Assembly (NCBI GenBank): GCA_022578965.1
Contig: MU400540.1
Coordinates: forward strand, 248,001 to 312,000
Origin: Xylaria sp. FL1777
Lineage: Eukaryota; Ascomycota; Sordariomycetes; Xylariales; Xylariaceae
Direction: 5' to 3'
DNA length: 64,000 nt
Shown: piece by piece, positions 56,996 through 64,000 of the stretch
Layout of the letters: each line of letters begins with the position of its first letter
How positions within the stretch are numbered: the first letter of the stretch is position 1
Notes under the pieces: model-generated
What the model was told of the DNA's origin: nothing
What the model saw: the letters and a program-made list of their open reading frames with translations, nothing else
Databases searched by the model: none
Position numbers and translations under genes: made by a program

Positions 56996-59900
56996 GTTGT
57001 TGCTTTGGTCCAAAGATTTTGAAAATGCTAAGTTTGCAGTATGTATAGTAGGAAGGTAGATAAGAGTGAGGTGAGAAGGACAAGTTGGAAGCACCCGGAG
57101 GCCAGACTGACAGTTTAATACTCAGAGCAGCTTGTGTTGAAGATGATACCAAGACTGTTAGTCCTTGCAACGTATACAACGTCAACTACAGAATTTACCA
57201 GAAAGGGTAGTTGAAGGAGTCATTCCCTGTTCGGTTGAGTCTAAAAGCCGACGAAACCTTTCGAAGGTCGGCCGTCGTTTTCGACCCAAGATCCATGAGC
57301 TGTTCCTTTAGTGCTGACACAACTATGTCCAACCTGTCTCCAGCGACGCACCTGTTTTTCTATACTAGAGAGTATCTACTTTCCGACCTCCCTCCTTGAG
57401 TAAATTCTAAACCTTGGTGCAACGAAGTAGTTAATTTATCGATTTAGCTATTCCTCTATGAATTTTGTTTTCCCCTTCGAAATTAAAACTATATAGAATT
57501 AATAACCATAGTTAACTATTCTTTGATTTGTTTGTGTTAAGCAAAGGATTTTGTTAATTTTGTATAACTAAGCTAGTTATGTATAACTTGTAGCATAGTG
57601 GAGTTAAAGGTCAAATATTTTTTTTAACTACCGGTATATGCAACGCTAGGATCGTACCGCTCGCCTTGAGCTCGGAATTAAAGCCGCCCGAGGGTTGAAG
57701 ACCTTTATAAATCATTCCTTGGCTGCGGACGGCAATAGCGGAGTTCGGGGCTCAAGCTGGCTTAACGATTGGTAAGCGGTGAACTGTGAAGAGGCAAGAG
57801 CACGCACAATAATCGACCTGCGCTCGGCTATAGTCGGACTGCATGACGGAGAAATTAGAGGCGAGGCGGAAAATAGGCTGGATTACGATTTGGACTATCT
57901 CCGAATTGTTACATATCTGACCTAAGGTTATTACTGCTGATCATCGCGCATTAGATAGTATAGCATTTATAGAGACTTCAATATCCTTTAATTCTAGGCT
58001 TCGTAGTTAATAGCAATATTAGCGTGAGTTAAAATAGAGAAGTACAAATAGCATACTGCATACACAATACTCCATATTAACATAAAATAAAAATATAGCC
58101 TTGCCACTAATGCAGAACCATCTGAGACCCCGGACCACGGGTTTTTTTAAGGATCCGGAGCAAAGCTTTTTGTTGGGAGTATTTGGATTAATTGTAATTT
58201 AGCAATAGTGCTAGTTCGTCCGGGGTAAGTGGCCGGAGCTGCGAGATGAAGACGACGCCGCAACAGCGGTGAACAGGGATTCTATCGGCCGAGAGAAATT
58301 AATGTGTAATTTGGACCCTGAAGTTCACCCAGACTTAATCTGTACAGCTAGGTTCACTCGTACGAGAAAAAACGCTCGTTGGCGATGCCTTAAACTCCAG
58401 AGGGCTAAGACTTCTATAATAAGGGTTTAATAAATAAACCGCTGTTGTTCGTGAATTTATATTTGGTAGATATTGAAACACCTAGAAAACTATGTATATG
58501 TTTACTCTATTGTGTCTCTCATGCTACGCAGAAGCTGACTATGGAAGACCGTACCCTGCAGCGTTAAGATAAGACTGGACGATTAGATTGTACAGTAAAG
58601 AGTCGCGAGGATATAACTGCATATGCAATAGAATAGAACCAACAAGTAAAAGATGTCCCAGATTGGACAAAAGCCCCACTGGTAGAAATAGTCTAGAACA
58701 TTCCCACGTTTAGAGAAGAGAGGAATCGAAGGCCCTTGACAATCGTGGAGGATTATTAGTTGAATATACGAAGTAGCTCAGTTCTAAACTCTCTAGCTTG
58801 TACAGGAGAGCCGTTCTTATATCTTGCGTGTTGTATAGCATAGTCCATATATACCCTGGAAGGATTAAGCAACTGGCCTAGCTGCTTGTATTCAAGCGTA
58901 ACACTACGGCTCACTCTAGCTACAGGAAAGCTGAGTTGAAGTTTATGATTCTCTACGTCATTACATAACCTGTATATAACGTGACGTAATGTTTGAGAAC
59001 ACCGCGTGCGTGAAGCATTTTGAGCTTGGGGGTCTATTTAATGTATGTAGCTAAAACTCTGCCAAGACCCAATGGCTTACTGAACATTCACATGCCACAC
59101 TCATTCACTGGCCAACAATGCATGTCTGCGTTGGTGTACGGCGGCTCTAGACGCGAGCATGGCCGCGTCCAGCGCTTAATGAAACACAGCTGACTTAACG
59201 CACTAAAATAGGTTCCCAGGGTTCTAGACCATGTCAGCATGTTCCAAAAGACTGCTAACACACGGTCGCAGGACTGTCTCAGTTGATAATAAGTTGTTAG
59301 GGTGCAGGTCTTCCTAAGCTTAAACCGATACTCTCAAGTATAGGTAACTGGCAGATAATATAGGAATTATGACGGGGGAATACAAGGCGGACCTGTGTAC
59401 ACTACAATACCTCTCTCCCAATATCTAAGTACCGTACTTCGCCGATGTGGTAGAGCGAATCGAAAACCAGCAGGCCCACACCACCACCAGAAGCATGCAG
59501 AGCCGGATCCTTCGGGGCTCCATTATTACTTGCGTGCATACGGCAATCAAACAGGGTCGGCTCCCAGCGAGGGGGCTCGAAGGATTCTGTGGCTTTATCG
59601 GAAACGAGTCAACTACAACCCCCCAATTCGAGAGCACAAATCAAACTTCGAGGCTGCAAAAAGAGACTGACGTGTTTCGTCAGACGAGTCCTACATATAC
59701 CAGTCGAGACTGACACTGCAGTGGCTGTGGTATTCTTTCGTCTATGCTAGCTGACACATGGTATGGTTCATAAAGCAAATAGCTAGCTTTGCGTCCCTTC
59801 ATCCTAGCACCTCCTTGGGATATCTCTATTTGTAGTATACTGTAAGTTGCCCAACATTCCTTTTCCTCTCCTCTTGCAATATACAATCATGGTACACACG

Positions 59901-60068
59901 TAACTGTGAAAAGGAAGAAATGTTATATGTGAAAGTTCACGGGTCTGAAAAGAAAGCAAATACCCCCCAACGCCGGCTATAAAGCAAACCGCCTCTATCC
60001 AGTCCTATTATCATCACCTTTATGGGATGCCATAAGGCTCAGCCATATTAATGGGATGGATGTGGCAG
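56996..60068. other. 3-kb gene-free region with probable transposon relics
   Basis: No intact gene. 57.4-58.6 kb is AT-rich and contains a decayed coding-like stretch (IVGLHDGEIRGEAENRLDYD, plus strand near 57830). A block at 58420-58480 reads like the end of an LTR (GGTTTAATAAATAAACCGCT followed by TTGGTAGA). A short out-of-frame ORF pair at 59395-59713 was not recognised. Confidence 0.4.
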
Positions 60069-62187
60069 CTAATGACTTGGTTGCGGAGAAGATTGGTGGT
60101 TCGGCGGTGACCCCTGACCTGGTCGAGTATTGTACACTTCGGGACCGGGCAATTCTGTAGGGTCGTGTCCAGCCGCCAACTCCGCGCTGTATTGCTGGGT
60201 GTAAGGCTGAGCATATCCACCGTGATACTGCTCAGGGTACTGCTGGGGGTACTGCTGGGGGTATTGTTGTGGGTATGGTTGGGAATACTGTTGAGGGTAC
60301 TGTTGACCATACATTGATGCAGTTCCAGAATTAGGGCTATGAGAATAGACCACCGAAATGTTCGGAGAAGTGGTGGCGGGATTCTTAACAGGCGCATAAT
60401 ACCCCTGCTGGGGTGTGCCATTTGAGTTATATGACCCCGCTGGTGTTTCATGCGGTGCGTATGATGCGCCATCTGAGGGAGCGGCGAGCTCAGCCTTAGG
60501 AGAAGCCCTGCGGCGACGGAGAAAGAAGAAGACAAGGGCCCCGATGCTAGCAAGCGCTGCTACTCCCACACCAACACCAATGCCAGCAGCTGCTCCGGTC
60601 GACAGTCCATCAGATGAGGAGGGGGGAACTTCGCTAGTAGTGGGGCCAGCAGGCGATACTGTCGTTTGGGAACTTTCGACATCGTCAGGAGTCAAAGCTT
60701 TCCACTGAAGTAGCTAGTCAGTAATTGTTGCTTTTCACCGACTGAATTGTCTACGGGGAGCTGTTGATCAGAGTATCTAAACGAGTGCTCGAAGTATAGC
60801 AAAGAATTTGAGTGAGAGACCAGGGGAGGGGTGATTAGAGACAACTTACAGAACCGGACCACGATTCTTTCCAATCATTTGCGCTGGCCGTAATCTTAGT
60901 ATCATCTTCAGTCAATGTAACGACGTTTGCATTTGGAATATTCGGACCGGGTGCCTGTGCGAGCCACCACGTCTTAGAATCCCAATTGGCACCTACAAAA
61001 GCGTCCTGTAGGAAAGCTCGTCCAAGAGCATACTGCCTGCTGGACCCTGTATAACAAGGGAAGTATTGCTGGTCAGTATCAACAAGTGGGTCAGTCAGGG
61101 TGAGATTCAGGTGACGGAAAGGAACCGAGATATTGACGTATTGGGTATTGGAGCCTGCAAAGAACATGAAATCCAGGGCGGATGCCGAGCTGACAATTTG
61201 AGAGTATTTTGGATCATTCTGCTGCCAAATGTACAAGCCTAGTCCTTGGTTGTACTTCACGGGTAGATACTCTGCGATGGCGTCACAGGTCGATTGAGGC
61301 AATGTTAGGTACGGCGAACAGCCATCGACAGATACTTTAATACCCCCAGACGAGATTGAAGCGTTATTTGCAGCAAGGAGGCCACTTTTGGAGTTGAAAC
61401 CCCAAGGTGATGAGCCATCAACGACTCTGATGCTAATATCGTTCAAGGGAATTGGCTTGGTATAATCATCCGTCACCGTGATAATATCTCCTATAATGCG
61501 ATTTTGATCGTAACCTCCGAAGTATAATGAGCCAGGCATTGCCGGGTTTGCAGAACCGATGTGCATGGCAAAAGAATTAGATGGGAGTTCCGTTTGGGAA
61601 TGCAACCAGCCTGGAACCAGACTTGCGTTGATCGAAGGGCCGTCTGTCGTGAAAGACTGGTTGACGGTACCTGGCGCGCCAATACCCAAGCACCCAACTG
61701 AGAGCGGATACCATGTGCCGTCCGGGTAGGCGGCATACGATTCGGAGAGTAACGCGAGAGAAACGTTAGGTACCGTCACGCCGTTAAGAGCCATATTATC
61801 AATCCATGATTGTGCGTTCGCTCCAGCCATTTCCAACCCACTCATGAAATTCGCCCCCGGAGCGTACTGGATTTCGCCGGTTGATCCCGTGTTGTCGACC
61901 TGAGCTTGCGCCTTATTATATAACCGCGCCTTTGAGGCCGGACACGTGGAATTGCCATTGCAATAGTCGCTCGTAAGTAAGAATGTCTGGAACTCTCGAC
62001 CCGGATACAGAGCTATTGTTTGATCGGATCCCAGAGTAACCTCAACTGCAGGCCAGGGACCGTCTGGACCAAAAGTTAAGTCGGACCACTTGACTTCGAG
62101 AGGAGACGGACCGTTTGCCGCAACCCTCGAAGCGACGGCCAGGTAGCAAAGGAGTGACAGAGATAGAGGAAGAGATGAAAACGGCAT
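60069..62187 (-). CDS. Membrane-anchored aspartic-protease-like protein, catalytic motifs lost
   Basis: Two exons (62187-60850, 60704-60069; 145-bp intron GTAAGT to TTCAG) encode 657 residues. Start 62187 gives the signal peptide MPFSSLPLSLSLLCYLAVAS. The ectodomain has the A1 pepsin-fold layout (Cys-rich flap DYCNGNSTCPASKARLYN, GCLGIG, GSLYFGGYD, second-lobe SVDGCSPYLTLP). The first DTGS is replaced by ALYPGREF and the second DTG/DSG by DGC, so proteolysis is unlikely. After residue 480 a transmembrane helix (GIGVGVGVAALASIGALVFF) is followed by RRRR and a 150-residue tail rich in QQYPQQYP repeats (bases 60190-60300). It is probably a cell-surface protein, perhaps a binding or sensing receptor; that is inference. 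Confidence 0.83.
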
Positions 62188-63167
62188 GTTGAAGAATTCT
62201 ATCACAAACCAGGCGCGAGCAGCGCTAGAATAGAGAGAATTGCCAAGCACATACACACGACTTCGGACAACGAAAATGAGAAACAAGGAGAGAATGGAAT
62301 TATGACGGAGGAGAGTGACAAGTGGGGAGGAAGAGATACAGGAAATCTATCTTTGGTAGGTAGTAGGAGAGGCAACGGGACCTTGAGCAGGTGAGCTAGG
62401 CGGCCGATGTATACTACACTGCCTACACTACCCTTTGTGAATGGTAATATACACTTACAAGTTACAACTAGTATAGATCCGGGCAGGAGTTGCAATGTTC
62501 AATAGCGCTAAACCACACTATACTGCTTGCCAGGGACGACGATACTGGCTAGATAACACCACCCCATGGTCGAGTGACCATTTGTGTCAGGATGCCGTCT
62601 TAGCCTAGCCCGCATTAACTGAGAGGATCCGAATGCTGGGAGAGTATTGACCATTCCCATCTAGGGCTGAGCCGACGATCACGGAAGATTCTGAACCTCA
62701 TCATGTAGGCTTTGGTTCTGAGGAAGCTTTCCTTACATTTTGGTATGAGGTCCGTGACAGAGTATAAGATGAGACGGACGACTTGTACTACATATGCTAG
62801 ACCTCTCCGTTTACATCCCTCAATTGGGGGGACGATATCGTGATGAATGTTATGCATATGTCTTTAGTGTTGCAAGATGAGTTGGAATAAATGCCTTGCT
62901 GTGTTTTCAAGACTTAAGAGCTAGACAGACAGTACTACACTGAATAATATGTACTGTACACTAGTAGGTCCCAGATACCTAGCCCACTACAGATAACCTA
63001 TCTAGACTTAACCTGATATAACACCCTCTTATTCTTTTGTCCCTTGAACTTTTAACCCTTGACTATACCAGGAGGTATCATACTGCGTAGTGCAAAGCTT
63101 AGCGAAAGCTTGGCTTCATGTTGAACTAGCGTTCTACTCTTGTTGTGGTTTATAGGTACCTACTGTA
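62188..63167. other. Intergenic region
   Basis: Promoter of the protease-like gene plus unassigned sequence. No gene was seen. Confidence 0.5.
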
Positions 63168-63454
63168 CGAAGGTCCCGGCAAAAAGTTCTAATCATCGCT
63201 AAGCTAATAAACAGTGCAAAACTTTTAGCGTTTTTTGAACGCGTAGATTATCTACCAAGTGTAAGCGGCCCGCATCAAGTGCCAAATTCTTTTTACGGAC
63301 CGCTACCAACTGCTGCCGACTGCCAAAAATTGCCAACCGAACTGCCCATTCAATCGACGCTCTGGCTGGCACTTGCCCAAGCCATATGGAGCCCAAGCTA
63401 TACACACTATGTGGAGTTGCCAAGGATGATTAGAACTTTTTGCCGCGACCTTTG
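63168..63454 (+). mobile_element. 287-bp TA-flanked Tc1/Fot1-type deletion derivative
   Basis: The 30-bp ends (63168-63197 and 63425-63454) are inverted copies with two mismatches; the left begins CGAAGGTCCCGGCAAAAAGT. TA flanks both sides (63166-63167, 63455-63456). The interior on the plus strand has text vaguely like the N-terminal helix-turn-helix region of Fot1/pogo-type transposases (GPLPTAADCQKLP ... LALAQAIW), so it may be an internally deleted transposon rather than a random MITE. Confidence 0.7.
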
Positions 63455-63456
63455 TA

Positions 63457-64000
63457 GGTAAGACATCTAAGACGCACTGATACAGCTACCCACTTTGCGG
63501 CCCCCAAGATATCGAGCTACTCAATTGGTGTCTTGCGGGGGTTTCCTAGATGTATTAACAAGTATACGCACAGGTATGAGTTGATATCACTTGTGTATGT
63601 AAAATTTCAAAATTGATCATGGGTGTTCGCCGTGAAAATTACAATACTGTATAATATACATTTACGCATATATTTACGTAAAGTAATGGGTGATCTATTA
63701 AGAGGCAGCTTCGAATAAATTGAGCACCATTGTGAGCAACACCATCATGTCCAATTAGATCCTACGATTAAATACAGTGCTCCCGTACTGTACCCAGGTA
63801 GTATTGGGGCTTACTTAGCAGCACGCGAGGTAGTTTATCTTTGCCCCTGATACGACCTTAAAAATAGAAACTAAGCCTACCGGTACTGATTCTTGCTGAC
63901 CCCTGAAACATCATCGGAAGTTGTGAATAAGGTACCGTACACTAATGTCGGTCATTATACCTAGCTTTAACTTTAATTTTGGGGCATCACCCCTTGACTA
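63457..64000. other. Right edge of window, no gene seen
   Basis: AT-rich, with no ORF. The last 40 bases (CTTTAATTTTGGGGCATCAC) resemble a piece of the 2.4-kb MITE interior and could begin another element outside the window. Confidence 0.4.

Noticed and set aside
59395..59713. Two overlapping plus-strand frames of about 90 codons
   Set aside because: One lacks an ATG, and the two frames overlap out of phase without recognisable domains.

Overview
The window is nuclear DNA of a filamentous ascomycete (Pezizomycotina, probably Sordariomycetes or Leotiomycetes). Genes are well separated. Introns are short (47-190 bp in most genes), with GT donors, CTAAC/CTGAC-type branch sites and AG acceptors. 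The gene set (Rad17, ATP synthase subunit 4, Noc4, a MeaB-like bZIP factor, TFIIF-beta, a DUF4243 oxygenase, an Arp1-N/amidase protein) is typical of this group. TAGGTAGG/TACCTAGGTA motifs are scattered through the intergenic DNA. No tRNA, rRNA or CRISPR array was seen.

Layout. 1-12.7 kb is mostly housekeeping: RAD17 (minus, cut by the window edge), a 310-bp TA-flanked MITE, a questin-oxidase-like gene divergent from a UBE3D-type ubiquitin-ligase gene, ATP4 (minus), an Arp1-N/amidase gene (minus) and NOC4 (plus). 12.7-29.2 kb is almost a gene desert holding one intronless gene, a MeaB-like bZIP factor at 18.9-20.7 kb, with a pyrimidine-rich leader and a short upstream ORF. 29.2-39.1 kb is conserved again: a Sel1-repeat Nif1-like protein (six exons, one 817-bp intron), a five-finger CCCH protein like ZC3H3/Red5, TFIIF-beta and a HAD-family phosphatase.

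41-64 kb looks accessory. It holds an unrecognised 510-residue protein, a broken FAD-oxidoreductase relic, two related degenerate gene fragments, a small J-domain protein, a divergent intronless SKP1 paralog in AT-rich DNA, a probable LINE tail, an NmrA-like reductase, a GH43 glycosidase without a clear signal-peptide start, a small secreted protein, a membrane-anchored aspartic-protease-like protein that lacks the catalytic motifs, and a second TA-flanked transposon derivative.

Functions that connect: Rad17 (checkpoint clamp loading) and the Nif1-like protein (mitotic control) are cell-cycle genes; Noc4, the CCCH protein and TFIIF-beta act in RNA synthesis or processing; the SKP1 paralog and the UBE3D-like gene belong to ubiquitin systems. 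No biosynthetic cluster or defence operon is evident. The most unusual part is the 43-49 kb island, where gene relics surround a lineage-specific-looking SKP1 copy. Exon coordinates were derived by hand from splice consensus and reading-frame continuity.
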